Shown: positions 1 to 9,984, counted from the first letter of the stretch. The stretch is DNA of 64,000 bases from UBA1181 sp045600225 (GCA_045600225.1 JAZRXL010000069.1:1-64000); one strand, 5' to 3'. Notes: generated from the sequence alone by a model not told the origin. Translations and numbers: made by a program.

Positions 1-3000
1 CGATACGGGTTGCATCAACTCGCATCCGTTGTCATCTTTGTAATACACATTCAACTTGCTGTTCTCCGAAATGGAAGTTTCGTTATGGATAGTGTCTGTA
101 CCCATCACTGCACATTGATACTGAGGGTTAGTTCCTCCGTAAACCGCCTTGGCCAAATCCTCCATCAAGTTGTAGGTGGCTGGTTGACATATCGTATCTG
201 GATTGTTCCAACGGATCCGGATTTGTGGATGTACATTCACCGTCATATTAGCACGTTTACTGATACAACCTGTATTGCGGTCGGTCAATTCAACACGATA
301 CACTGTAACCCCATCTTCAGTGATGGAATGCTTCATATTTTCAGTAGATTGCAGATCGGCACCATCTTTATCATACCATTTGATCGAATATCTACTAATT
401 TCAGAACTATTTCTATTGAAATTGACAACCATAAGATCTGCCAAAGTATCCTGACAGAAATTGATAGTAGTATCACGTAGAGGTGTAGGTAATGTATCTA
501 CTACTACAAGATGTTCAACCATAGATTTACAAGTGGCAAGATCTTTCAAACTTCCAACGATAGTAAATTTGGTGTCTTCCCTTAAGTTATTTTGCTTGTA
601 ACTTACATCCGTAGATAATGATGTACTCTCCAAATACCAACTATAAGAAATTGGTCTATCATCACCCTCCACTTTCAATGTGATGCTATCATCGTAACAT
701 ACCTCCTTTTCTCCAGAAATAGTAAAATGAGGCAACTGATGGAAGATAACCGTCACCGTATTCGTAGCAGAACAAAGAGTCAACGTATCCATCACCTCGA
801 AGAGATAAGTAGAAGTATCTTGAACCGTAGACGTAAGTTCTTCGAGAGTTGATTGCAACACATTTGTAGTACCTTTCTTGGCACTAACAATAGAGAGTGA
901 AGAACGATCTTTCAAATCTGCAGTGAAAGATTTGAAAGCCATAGACCACAAGTCTATGGTATCACCTCCACAATAGATCAACGTATCCTTGCCTCCAATT
1001 GGTTTTGTGGCTATTGGCTTCGCAACAATAGCCGTTACATAAGATAGGTCACTCTCACAAGAGGTTAATGTGTCTTGAAAATAAGCACTCAATTTAGAAA
1101 CAGGGATCGTTTCGTCCAAACTATAAACTAATCCTTTCGCATTATCTTGCCATACCAATTCTTGGTGTTTAGAGAAAGTGGTATCAGTCGCATTCACTGA
1201 CAAAGGAGCATTGCTCTGACAGAAGAAAAGGGAATCGGCACCTTGCTCAATAAGTGGAGCAGCAGGTTTCGCATTAATCGTAACTGTAAATAGATCTTCA
1301 GCAATACATACTCCTTTAGAATCTGACATTACATATCCATACTCCACCTGTTTCGATGAAGGTTGGAATGACAAACTGCTCATATCAGAAGCAGTCAACT
1401 CCTTTCGACTTGGGTATAGTGTAAAGTAACCCTTTAACGAAGGCTCATTTCCTCCGATAGATGCTTTATTTTTTGATATGTACTGATTAATATACGTTGT
1501 TGCATCGAACATATCTGGTTGACACAATGGTGTTGGGTCATCAATACCCAAGGATAGTTTTTGAAGAATGGATACAGTAATATCCTTACTATTGTGACAG
1601 TTGGTGTAGGTATTTGTAACCACCGCTGTTACTTTCTCTTGTAGGTTCTTCACCTCAAATACTGTGTCTGTATTGAAAAGAGTGAAAAGGGTACTATCAG
1701 CCTTTTGCCAAGAAAGGGAGATATCGGTCAATGGATTTAGTGCCGTTGGAACCAACTCGTATTTCAAAGTATGATCACCAGAGAATTGACACAAAGCAGT
1801 GTCATTAACCAATGGTTCGGCCGGTATCTCATTAATATTGATTCTCACCTTTACGCTGTCCACGCAAGATGGAATTTGCTTAGTAGAAGCAACCAATGTG
1901 AGGGTTTCACTTGATACCAATGTGAACTTATCCGTAACAACAATAGGTGTGTTATCTTCACGCTTCCAACTGAAATTGTAGTCCGTTTCAGGAGTTGGCA
2001 ATCCAAACTCTTCATACTGACACTTAGTTATTGGATCTATTTTGTCAATCTTTGGAAGAGCATTAAACACCACAACCACAGTATCTATTTGTGAGCATCC
2101 GCTAATCTTCTCTGAAATAGAGAGTAAGTAGCGTTGCACACTCCTTACTGTTGCCTGCTCTACAGAGGTCACTGATTTAGCCTCAACCTCCGACAATTTA
2201 TGCTGAGGTGTAGTGCCCAATAGATACTCGATCGTGAAGGTTGGATCTGCATCTACAATAACCGAACTACTTCTTGAAATAGCATTATCTACCTTAGTCC
2301 ACAAATCAACGCTTTCACCGTAGCAAACTTGGATAGTATCTATAGGCTGATAAGTGAATGTTTTTTCTACAAACACCTCTATCGTATCCATATCTCCCAC
2401 GCAATCCGTCACAGTGTCTCGCTGGTACACATAATAAGTAGAACGAAGGTTTCTATCGGACACGAAAGAAGAGGCATCTTTCCAAACTAGTTCTGTATTC
2501 ACATCCAATGGATGAACAGTGGCACCAGTAGAAGCTGTTAAATCAACAACCTGGTTATCGACACAGAAGTAGAGGGAATCATTCAAAACAACTGGCATCT
2601 GAGGTTTGGTCCTCACCATCGACTCAACACCTACATAACGACCTTCACATTTGGTATCGGAGTTAACCAGCGCAACATAGAAGAGGTTGTTCTTTAATGT
2701 GGTAAAATTGGTTGAAGGCTTCTCCGCCGTCACGATGGCCTTTGATATATCAATAACCTTCTTCTCTGCATCATAATAACGAAGGTTCAATGTCGTTGTA
2801 TTAGTTACATAATCTGAAACCATAACCTCTTTGTCGTATTGGCAAAGACGAATCGTATCCACCGAAGGAACCGATGTAACAGAATCGTGAACAATCATAG
2901 TGATAGTTGTCCAAGGGCCGTGGCATCCCATTGGCGTGCTTTGACGAATACAATAGTAGGAAGTACTTGCACTATCTGGTACCAAGATTGAATCCCATTT

Positions 3001-6000
3001 TTTAGAATTCCACTCCAAACGTTTTGGATCCTTTTTCAATAAAGTGTCGCAATCATCGGTAAAATTCTCTTTTTTGATTGCCTCCATTGTATATCCGTCA
3101 ACAGTAGCCTTTAATGGAAGGATATCCTTCTCGTATCGATGTTCGCCACGACATAACTCTATCAACGCAGCATTGTTAGTATAATCAACCTGAGTTGTGT
3201 CCCCAACAAAAGGAGTGGACTGAATAGAATCACCTACCACTACACGGAAACGGGAAGGATTACTGATACAAGAACTACTATCCACACGCACCAAATAGAA
3301 ATCGTGAGAATAGGTTGCAAGAGTATTATAACTTGGTGTGATACCTGTTACTGGGACAATCTCTGTGGAGTTGGTTGGCACATCCGACTCATCGAAGAAC
3401 CAAGCCCATTGTGAATTTTTCGGATAAAGGGAAGTATCGATAAAGGTCGTGATATCTTTTGTTGCATCACCTATACAAAACAATACCGAATCAATCTTAT
3501 TCTTAAATTGTGTTTTGGTAGAATCAAACGGTATTACGTTTATAGTAAGAAGAGAAGTATCTCCTATACAACCAAACTTACTCATAGGAGCAACAATAAT
3601 ATTCTTCTCACCTTTCTTTGTGAAATCAATATCTACATCCAAGATGGATGTAAGGGAAGTGCTATTCTCAGCTGTGAAATCAAAAGCTGTGGCAGTAGCA
3701 TTATATGGGTACCATAGTAAGGAACTAAAATCAGTGCGGCCATTATTCGCTTTCATTGTCGAATTAGCGATGAAAAGGGAATCAGCCTCAACATACTGGC
3801 AGAAAGAGATGTTTGGAACAGATAACTTGGCAGGAAGAGGTTTTACTTCAATGACAATAGTATCCATCTCACTCTCACAACCTAAATAATAGAAGGTAGC
3901 ACCATAACCGAACTTACCAACACTATCCTTAGGAACCTTGATGGAAGTGACATCCTTAATAAGCAAACTATCATTATGAGTATTTGTGTCGTCAATAAGA
4001 TACCAAGCCACATCGAATCCTTCATTACGCATCGAATCAACCACAAGAGGATTGATAATAACAAGCTCTATGGAATCCTTATCCTCAATACATACAATGG
4101 TATCCTTAGACAATTTAGGTTTAATCGTAGATTTGACATCTAACACCTCTATGTAATAAGTAAATGTATCACTGACACAACCTCCATTATTTTTCTGAAC
4201 CACCTTGAAAGAATCAATGCCCTTCGTACTGGTATTCATTACAGGCATATAATGGTAAATGGTATCCGAGAGCAGTTCATACTCAAAAAGTGCAACCTTA
4301 CTTAAAGAATCCTTCAACTCTAAAGAGTAATTCTTCTTCTTTTTTATCAGGTTTAATGTCTCCAACTTAGCATCCAAACAATATTGAATAGTGTCTCCAG
4401 AATTAATTTTTCGAGCACCCTTGTAGAGATGAGGAAGATCAACTTTTTCTGGGTTGACATGAACAATAAACTCATCTTTACAATTGGAAGTGGATGTTCC
4501 TACACTTGAACCTCCATTATACGGTGTAACGAAAGAAACTGCGTAATTACCCTCTTTTATTACAATACCCGTATCAAGTACACCATCTACCACATACTTC
4601 CAATCACTATTAATCTCTAAACGATAATCCAAATGTGTTACATCAAATGGGCGCTGGATAATTGCATCAATTTTAGGATGAAGAATCATTTCTAAAAAAG
4701 TTGTGTCCAACCTAAACTTGTAGGTAAGGGTATCAAATAGGACATCCCAATCATAACTATCCAATGGTTCTGACTTCTCCCAGAAATCCTTCATGATAAA
4801 CCAGTTAGATGAGTCCGAACAGATTAGTCCGGCACTATTGTCTTTAGGAAAATCCTTTTTTATAGTTAAAGGATCAATGGCAAGTTGACAAAGCTTAATC
4901 AAACTATCTCGTTTGATTTCCATCCATCTTATGGTATCTTTCTTGCGCAGCTTCTCCATATCCACATTATGCTCCTTCAACAATAGTTGTTCAATTATTG
5001 TTATAGGCAGTGTGTCGCCCTCACAACCATCAATGTGAACAGAGTCTGGTATTTGATTACATCTAAAATCAAAATGCGTTCTGATGGTTGTAGGTTGTCC
5101 ATTACGCTCGTCGATACCAGAGCCGCCTCCGCCACCTCCGGAACCGCCTCCGCCACCAATGCCACCTCCGCCACCAGCCATATCAAAGAACATCTCACAG
5201 TCTAACAATTTGTCAAGTATTGGAGAATCATTACTGTAAACCACAGTTGAATCCCTAGAGATAGATCCAGACATACTCAATTGAGATTGAGATGTAATTT
5301 CAGAATCGGTTCCTGTTATAGCACTTTTTTCTGCATATGCATCTGGATTCAAACAAACCGTATATTCAATCGTCAAGACTGTTTGATGCTTCAACTCCTT
5401 AGGAATTGTACCTGAGAAACTAAGCGACAAGGTCATATTCGTAGAATCCTGTCCTTTAATGTGAGAATTTAAAGCAGATTGTATACTCTTCTCTATCGCA
5501 GTAGAGTCTTTCGCTCCGTATTTCCAAGACTCTGTAGCTAATTCTCTACATAAATAGAATCCTGAAGAACGATCGCTGGAACTATATTTTTTATTACCGT
5601 CTGTTTTTTTATTTAGACCTATTGCCTGTGTGTAATAGACTTGGTCTGTTTTGGCATTCTTGTAATAATCGTCAAATAACTTTCCATAAATCTTGAAATC
5701 AGAAATCTTATTGGTATAATCAGGCAACTGGGTTGTAATATTGAAATTGGCTAGATCCTCAACATTGTCTCCGGTGTTAATGTCTATGATATAATTAAGG
5801 CAACTATCACCACTAACCTTTTGCACAGCCTCCACTTCGTGTGGTTGTGGCAATCCGGTTTCCACTACTATATCAGTTAATAGATGGTGCTCTGAGTTAT
5901 GTGTAAGCAATAAGTTCGCATAGTTATCACCCGACTCAAAATATTTACCCGATGGATTCTCCTTGTACAAATTCACAACATGCAAATCGTATCCTCTAGT

Positions 6001-6936
6001 ATAACCGCTGATGGCATCATCTTCACAAGCTCCCTTGCAAGGCTGGATATAATTCGAAAGGAAATTGGTCTCTTCAGAAGTATCGTACTTTCCTTTCACT
6101 CTGTAATATTGGTTTATCAAATCTGCTGAATCTTTTGCACCAAAATAGAATCTTTCTCCATTCTCCTTTTTGTAACCTCCAGCAATTGTCATACCCAAAC
6201 GAACATCACCAATTCCAGTGTATGTAGTTCCAAGATCAACGGAGTCCAAAAGCTCTAAACCAACTTTACCATTAGCAGAGCCATAAGTAAAAGTATGCTT
6301 GGGACTATATTGAATAGTAACCTTAGGTGCTTTATTGTTGCGATAAATGACAGTTAAAGTCCATCCCGAGAAGCGGGAAGGAGAATCGGCCGAATAAAGG
6401 TATTCTGAAACTATATTTCCTACATAAATCAATCCATTTGTAAGATCAACGGACCTTAGGTAATTGGTTACTTCCGCGTGACATACATAAAAACCTTGTG
6501 GGTCCGTATTTCCATCTACTTCGCCTGTGATAAATGGAACTGCCGTAATATCGTTGTATGTAGCACCTTGGTCAACACTCAGTTTTACAGTTCCACATTT
6601 ACTTATGCTATCACTACTTTTTACCTTTCCACTCCACGATAGATATGCAGCAAAAATTCCATCTTCAGGACAAACCTCTTGGGGAATACATACCTGAGCA
6701 GAACTCGAATTATATGTCGATGAGTTACCATCTTCGTCTACCACAAAAAGATTCTGTGCATTCTCCTCCAACGACGGATTAAAATTCATATTGTGATTAA
6801 CATTACCAACCATTGCAAAACCACCACGACCAGAAAATGTGGGACAGTCACCCAATTGCGCATCCACGGAGAAACACAATAAAAGGCCTGCTAACATAAA
6901 AATGGTTCGCCTCCTAAAAAAACTCGTAAAACCCAT
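1..6936 (-). CDS. Giant secreted PKD/Ig-like repeat protein, probable T9SS surface adhesin (C-terminus outside window)
   Basis: An open frame of 2312 codons runs from an ATG at 6934-6936 to the left edge without a stop, so the C-terminus is missing. Residues 1-27 form a signal peptide (MGFTSFFRRR, then a hydrophobic stretch, then VDAQ). The next ~600 residues are a beta-rich region with phrases such as GWTLTVIYRNN. A glycine linker follows (coding 5115-5181). The rest is a tandem series of ~80-residue modules, each with a Cys-containing strand (FCQ, LCQ, VCYGES, FCVDN) and a following D/N-L or Y-W-type strand. I count about eighteen. This resembles the PKD-like/SprB-type repeats of Bacteroidota gliding and adhesion proteins. 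Known relatives are exported by T9SS through a C-terminal sorting domain, which should lie beyond the left edge; that is inference. It is expressed alone, divergently from the GT2 gene. Confidence 0.8.
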   Translation of the reverse strand, partial: MGFTSFFRRRTIFMLAGLLLCFSVDAQLGDCPTFSGRGGFAMVGNVNHNMNFNPSLEENAQNLFVVDEDGNSSTYNSSSAQVCIPQEVCPEDGIFAAYLSWSGKVKSSDSISKCGTVKLSVDQGATYNDITAVPFITGEVDGNTDPQGFYVCHAEVTNYLRSVDLTNGLIYVGNIVSEYLYSADSPSRFSGWTLTVIYRNNKAPKVTIQYSPKHTFTYGSANGKVGLELLDSVDLGTTYTGIGDVRLGMTIAGGYKKENGERFYFGAKDSADLINQYYRVKGKYDTSEETNFLSNYIQPCKGACEDDAISGYTRGYDLHVVNLYKENPSGKYFESGDNYANLLLTHNSEHHLLTDIVVETGLPQPHEVEAVQKVSGDSCLNYIIDINTGDNVEDLANFNITTQLPDYTNKISDFKIYGKLFDDYYKNAKTDQVYYTQAIGLNKKTDGNKKYSSSDRSSGFYLCRELATESWKYGAKDSTAIEKSIQSALNSHIKGQDSTNMTLSLSFSGTIPKELKHQTVLTIEYTVCLNPDAYAEKSAITGTDSEITSQSQLSMSGSISRDSTVVYSNDSPILDKLLDCEMFFDMAGGGGGIGGGGGSGGGGGGSGIDERNGQPTTIRTHFDFRCNQIPDSVHIDGCEGDTLPITIIEQLLLKEHNVDMEKLRKKDTIRWMEIKRDSLIKLCQLAIDPLTIKKDFPKDNSAGLICSDSSNWFIMKDFWEKSEPLDSYDWDVLFDTLTYKFRLDTTFLEMILHPKIDAIIQRPFDVTHLDYRLEINSDWKYVVDGVLDTGIVIKEGNYAVSFVTPYNGGSSVGTSTSNCKDEFIVHVNPEKVDLPHLYKGARKINSGDTIQYCLDAKLETLNLIKKKKNYSLELKDSLSKVALFEYELLSDTIYHYMPVMNTSTKGIDSFKVVQKNNGGCVSDTFTYYIEVLDVKSTIKPKLSKDTIVCIEDKDSIELVIINPLVVDSMRNEGFDVAWYLIDDTNTHNDSLLIKDVTSIKVPKDSVGKFGYGATFYYLGCESEMDTIVIEVKPLPAKLSVPNISFCQYVEADSLFIANSTMKANNGRTDFSSLLWYPYNATATAFDFTAENSTSLTSILDVDIDFTKKGEKNIIVAPMSKFGCIGDTSLLTINVIPFDSTKTQFKNKIDSVLFCIGDATKDITTFIDTSLYPKNSQWAWFFDESDVPTNSTEIVPVTGITPSYNTLATYSHDFYLVRVDSSSCISNPSRFRVVVGDSIQSTPFVGDTTQVDYTNNAALIELCRGEHRYEKDILPLKATVDGYTMEAIKKENFTDDCDTLLKKDPKRLEWNSKKWDSILVPDSASTSYYCIRQSTPMGCHGPWTTITMIVHDSVTSVPSVDTIRLCQYDKEVMVSDYVTNTTTLNLRYYDAEKKVIDISKAIVTAEKPSTNFTTLKNNLFYVALVNSDTKCEGRYVGVESMVRTKPQMPVVLNDSLYFCVDNQVVDLTASTGATVHPLDVNTELVWKDASSFVSDRNLRSTYYVYQRDTVTDCVGDMDTIEVFVEKTFTYQPIDTIQVCYGESVDLWTKVDNAISRSSSVIVDADPTFTIEYLLGTTPQHKLSEVEAKSVTSVEQATVRSVQRYLLSISEKISGCSQIDTVVVVFNALPKIDKIDPITKCQYEEFGLPTPETDYNFSWKREDNTPIVVTDKFTLVSSETLTLVASTKQIPSCVDSVKVRININEIPAEPLVNDTALCQFSGDHTLKYELVPTALNPLTDISLSWQKADSTLFTLFNTDTVFEVKNLQEKVTAVVTNTYTNCHNSKDITVSILQKLSLGIDDPTPLCQPDMFDATTYINQYISKNKASIGGNEPSLKGYFTLYPSRKELTASDMSSLSFQPSSKQVEYGYVMSDSKGVCIAEDLFTVTINAKPAAPLIEQGADSLFFCQSNAPLSVNATDTTFSKHQELVWQDNAKGLVYSLDETIPVSKLSAYFQDTLTSCESDLSYVTAIVAKPIATKPIGGKDTLIYCGGDTIDLWSMAFKSFTADLKDRSSLSIVSAKKGTTNVLQSTLEELTSTVQDTSTYLFEVMDTLTLCSATNTVTVIFHQLPHFTISGEKEVCYDDSITLKVEGDDRPISYSWYLESTSLSTDVSYKQNNLREDTKFTIVGSLKDLATCKSMVEHLVVVDTLPTPLRDTTINFCQDTLADLMVVNFNRNSSEISRYSIKWYDKDGADLQSTENMKHSITEDGVTVYRVELTDRNTGCISKRANMTVNVHPQIRIRWNNPDTICQPATYNLMEDLAKAVYGGTNPQYQCAVMGTDTIHNETSISENSKLNVYYKDDNGCELMQPVS

Positions 6937-7030
6937 AACCTTTAATAAGATTTTTCTTGAGATAAAATCTATAATTAGTTAATATAAAGTGTAATGTAAC
7001 TTCGTTAATGTCAAAATTCAAAAACCATGC

Positions 7031-7059
7031 CAAAAGTACAATTAATCTGAACGTCCAAA
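7031..7059 (-). promoter_or_regulatory. Promoter of the giant repeat-protein gene
   Basis: On the minus strand TACTTTTG (7031-7038) fits the Bacteroidota -7 element TAnnTTTG. A TTTG (7056-7059) lies 17 nt upstream as a -33 element. It predicts a leader of roughly 90 nt before the ATG at 6936. Confidence 0.5.
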
Positions 7060-7080
7060 ACCATTTTAACAAATTATAAC

Positions 7081-7088
7081 TACCTTTG
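7081..7088 (+). promoter_or_regulatory. -7 promoter element of the GT2 gene
   Basis: TACCTTTG fits TAnnTTTG and ends 13 nt before the ATG at 7102, giving a very short leader. No clear TTTG is seen at -33. Confidence 0.5.
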
Positions 7089-7101
7089 CAGAAAAATTTC
7101 G

Positions 7102-8034
7102 ATGAAAAGTACTATATCAGTCATCATACCAACTTTTAATGGGAAAGGTCTACTTGAAACCTATCTCCAAAAAACCATAACCATACTTGAACAAAGCGAA
7201 TCCATCGATGACTTCGAAGTTATTATTGTAGATGATGCTTCTTCTGATGATACAGCATCCTACCTTCAAAGCCTCAACCACCCGAAAGTTTCTTTCCTTT
7301 CCAACGAGCAAAATAGCGGATTTTCAAAAACAATCAATAGGGGCATTCAAAATGCCAGGATGAATCTCTCCTTATTACTCAACAATGATATGGAGATCTC
7401 GTCCGATTTCTTTGATATTGCGATTCCTTATTTTTCTAATAAGAACCTATTTGGTATCAACTGCGAAATTCGCGATATAAGCGGAACAAAAGTTACTGAA
7501 GGCGCTAAGATCCCTGCATTTAAACATGGAATGATACACTATAAGGATTTATGCGAAAAGAGTGTTGATGGTTATACTCTATATCTATGTGGAGGTAATG
7601 CACTTGTCAGCACAGAGAAACTTAAAGAATTAGGTGCATTCAACGAACTTTTCTCTCCTTTCTACTTCGAAGATTTTGATTTATCACTTCGTGCCTGGAG
7701 ACAAGGATGGGAGTGTCTATACACCAGCAAGACCTTTTGTAAGCATTGCCACTCCATCACTATTAATCGAGAGAATAAAAAAGAGTATGTTGAAACCATC
7801 TTTTTGAGGAACAAACTACTTCTAAACTATCTTCACGGATTGTTTTCTCCATCATCTCCCAAAAACATTCTGAAAAAGATTCTATTCACAATGGTTCCAA
7901 GTCGTTCTCACAAGAAATACCTAAACTCCCTCAAAGAGTTTAAGAAGATAAAGGGTATAGCCGACCAACAAAAAAAGGGAAAACCATACAGGTCTTCCCT
8001 TATCGAATCATTATCTACTTATTTTGATTTCTAA
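7102..8034 (+). CDS. Glycosyltransferase family 2
   Basis: A 310-residue cytoplasmic or membrane-associated GT-A glycosyltransferase, of the kind that adds a sugar to a lipid-linked glycan. Residues 5-12 (ISVIIPTF) begin the nucleotide-sugar-binding fold. VIIVDDASSDDT (about 40-51) is the usual acidic uridine-contact stretch. LLLNNDMEIS (about 90-99) takes the place of the DxD metal motif, as in rhamnosyltransferase-like members. FYFEDFDLSLRAW supplies the ED catalytic-base region. Length is normal for the family. It overlaps the convergent GT4 gene by 4 bp (8031-8034), tail to tail, so the pair shares no room for a terminator. Together with the GT4, WaaP-like and ligase genes downstream it suggests LPS core or O-glycan assembly. 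The donor and acceptor sugars cannot be told from sequence. Confidence 0.9.
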   Translation: MKSTISVIIPTFNGKGLLETYLQKTITILEQSESIDDFEVIIVDDASSDDTASYLQSLNHPKVSFLSNEQNSGFSKTINRGIQNARMNLSLLLNNDMEISSDFFDIAIPYFSNKNLFGINCEIRDISGTKVTEGAKIPAFKHGMIHYKDLCEKSVDGYTLYLCGGNALVSTEKLKELGAFNELFSPFYFEDFDLSLRAWRQGWECLYTSKTFCKHCHSITINRENKKEYVETIFLRNKLLLNYLHGLFSPSSPKNILKKILFTMVPSRSHKKYLNSLKEFKKIKGIADQQKKGKPYRSSLIESLSTYFDF

Positions 8035-9089
8035 TCATCCAATAATTCCCGATAGATCTCAATGTAACGACCTAAGTGTTTCTCGTATGAGAACGATCTG
8101 GCGTACTCTTCGTTTCTTATCGCCAAAGAAGGATCTGTCTGGAACTGATCGATAGCAGTTCTTACCTTTTCAGCTATATGCTCTGCTTCGAAGTCTTCCA
8201 TAAAAATGGCGTGTCCAGCCCCAATCTCCTTCAACGAAGTCTTATCCGATGAAAGCACCGGTTTTTTGAAATACATTGCCTCAATAATTGGAAGTCCAAA
8301 TCCTTCAAACAGTGATGGGAAAAGGAATGCATCGCAATGGTTATACAACCACACCTTCTCAGAATGAAGTATCTCTCCCAAAAGAACAACATTATCTATG
8401 TGTTCCTCTTCAATTCGTTTCTGCATCATATCTGCATACTCCGTATTGTTCTTTCCTGCGATGAAAAGGGTATATTCTGGCAATAACTTCATTGCATCCA
8501 ACAACACATGGAAGTTCTTTTTAGGCATTAACTGTCCTATTGTGAAAAGAAACTTACGACCCTCTTTGCCATGCATATTGGGTTGTTTCTCATCTCGTGA
8601 TGATAGAAACTCAACACCATTGTAAAGCACCTCTATCTCTTTTGATGGATGGAAATGTTTGACTACATCATCTTTAGCAAAATTGGAGATACACATCAAC
8701 TTGTTTGCACGATCAATCTTCTTTTGCAATCTTTTTGTGTACTTCACAAGAGTTGCTCCCTCTTTTTCATAAATGAAATTAAGATCATGTATGGTAAGAA
8801 TATTCTTTGTTGACCTGCGAGAAACCTTAAATCGGCTCAACTGATGTATAGAGTGCCACACGTCAAATCGGGGCAACAAACAAGGGAAAATCGTATAGAG
8901 CTCTTTCGACTCATGATAGAAGACATCGCTACCAAAAGAGCCTTTATAGGCCTTTGGAACCAATAGGTGAACCTCAAAATCTAATTCTTTGGCATGCTTC
9001 TCAAAATATTTGGCATAGTTGTAAGCCACCTGCCCCAAACCGCAATTGAGGTGCTTCAAAATGGACAAATCTATTAATACTTTTTTCAT
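8031..9089 (-). CDS. Glycosyltransferase family 4 (GT-B fold)
   Basis: A 352-residue retaining GT-B glycosyltransferase of the group 1 family (mannosyltransferase B-like). The N-terminal half carries GLGQVAYNYAKYFEKH, the usual glycine-rich loop near the acceptor site. The C-terminal half has FLFTIGQLMPKKNFHVLLDA, which opens the donor domain. FLFPSLFEGFGLPIIEAM carries the E-x7-E motif for the sugar-nucleotide ribose and phosphate. No signal peptide is seen, so it should act at the cytoplasmic face of the inner membrane. It has its own promoter (TACTTTTG at 9113-9120) and runs convergently into the GT2 gene, with stops overlapping by 4 bp. Its part in a surface-glycan pathway is inferred from the neighbours. 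Confidence 0.9.
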   Translation of the reverse strand: MKKVLIDLSILKHLNCGLGQVAYNYAKYFEKHAKELDFEVHLLVPKAYKGSFGSDVFYHESKELYTIFPCLLPRFDVWHSIHQLSRFKVSRRSTKNILTIHDLNFIYEKEGATLVKYTKRLQKKIDRANKLMCISNFAKDDVVKHFHPSKEIEVLYNGVEFLSSRDEKQPNMHGKEGRKFLFTIGQLMPKKNFHVLLDAMKLLPEYTLFIAGKNNTEYADMMQKRIEEEHIDNVVLLGEILHSEKVWLYNHCDAFLFPSLFEGFGLPIIEAMYFKKPVLSSDKTSLKEIGAGHAIFMEDFEAEHIAEKVRTAIDQFQTDPSLAIRNEEYARSFSYEKHLGRYIEIYRELLDD

Positions 9090-9112
9090 CTTCTCTATCT
9101 AATCGTTGCCTA

Positions 9113-9120
9113 CAAAAGTA
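9113..9120 (-). promoter_or_regulatory. -7 promoter element of the GT4 gene
   Basis: On the minus strand the sequence reads TACTTTTG, matching TAnnTTTG, 23 nt upstream of the ATG. Confidence 0.5.
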
Positions 9121-9184
9121 CGAAATTCCAAGAATACTATGTAGGTACGCTATGAGAAAAACGGAGGAAATAAATTATTATTCG

Positions 9185-9192
9185 TAAGTTTG
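9185..9192 (+). promoter_or_regulatory. -7 promoter element of the WaaP-like kinase gene
   Basis: TAAGTTTG matches TAnnTTTG. Its last three bases are the TTG that would otherwise be taken as the start of the longest reading frame. The ATG at 9211 is therefore the better start. Confidence 0.55.
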
Positions 9193-9210
9193 CAAAAAAA
9201 TATATGTGAG

Positions 9211-9984
9211 ATGAAAGTGATTATTAACCCCGACTTCCAGAGATATGCCTCCTTTGTAGAGTCCATACCTTCCATCTTTGAGAAAGAGGGCACTAGCATT
9301 TACAAAGCTCGTAATGAAATTAAGATATTTGATGTGGATGGAGTTACACTAAATGTGAAATCATACAAAATACCCATTTTCATCAACAAAATTGCCTATA
9401 CTTTCTTCCGTCCAACCAAAGCCCAAAGAGCATACGAATATGCACTTGAACTGCTTTCAAGAGGTTTTCTATCACCCACTCCTATCGCATATATTGAAGA
9501 GAAGAAAGGTGGATTGCTTTCCAGATCCTACTTCATAAGTATACATACACCGATGAGAGGTAATCTTCGCATTTTTGATGATTGCCTTTCTCCCGAAGGT
9601 GAAAAGAAAGAACTAGCAATTGCCTTCGGACAATTCTCTGCCAAACTTCATAATAGCAACATTTTGCATAAAGACTATTCGCCAGGAAATATCTTATGGG
9701 GAAGAAAAGAGAATGGTGAATTCATCTTTTCATTGATCGATATTAATAGAATGCAATTCAAAGAGGTTGATATGGAAACAGGATGTGAAAACTTCTGCCG
9801 CATGTGGGCTCATGACGATTTTTTTAGTATCGTAGCAAAAGAATATGCAGAGGGAAGAAAGATGGATGTGCAGGAATGTACCCGACTTTTCTTCAAATAC
9901 AAGCAAATAGATAGAATAAAACGAAAGAGAAGAGAGAAACGAAAGGAAAAGATAAAACAATGGAAAGAAAAATGGTTGGCGTAA
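9211..9984 (+). CDS. Lipopolysaccharide kinase, Kdo/WaaP family
   Basis: A 257-residue small-kinase-fold protein. HKDYSPGNILW holds the catalytic loop (H153, D155, N160). LIDINRM holds the metal-binding Asp (D177) in place of DFG. VKSYK near residue 50 offers the ATP-contact lysine. These are features of the Kdo/WaaP kinases, which phosphorylate Kdo or heptose in the LPS core. The last 30 residues are almost all Lys, Arg and Glu and may lie along the membrane. The frame could open seven codons earlier at TTG 9190, but that TTG is inside the -7 promoter box, so ATG 9211 was chosen. It is a single-gene unit closed by a hairpin that begins inside its last codons. The substrate is inferred from the family and from the neighbouring glycosyltransferases and O-antigen ligase. 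Confidence 0.8.
   Translation: MKVIINPDFQRYASFVESIPSIFEKEGTSIYKARNEIKIFDVDGVTLNVKSYKIPIFINKIAYTFFRPTKAQRAYEYALELLSRGFLSPTPIAYIEEKKGGLLSRSYFISIHTPMRGNLRIFDDCLSPEGEKKELAIAFGQFSAKLHNSNILHKDYSPGNILWGRKENGEFIFSLIDINRMQFKEVDMETGCENFCRMWAHDDFFSIVAKEYAEGRKMDVQECTRLFFKYKQIDRIKRKRREKRKEKIKQWKEKWLA

Noticed and set aside
10..480. 156-codon + strand frame and other frames in the first 7 kb
   Set aside because: They are shadows of the minus-strand repeat gene, whose continuous frame and repeated modules are convincing.
5001..5198. Minus-strand 65-codon frame in the Gly-linker region
   Set aside because: It is a different frame from the giant protein and exists only because of the GC-rich repeat.
9190..9210. 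TTG start for the WaaP-like kinase
   Set aside because: The TTG is inside the TAAGTTTG promoter box, so it would not be in the transcript.
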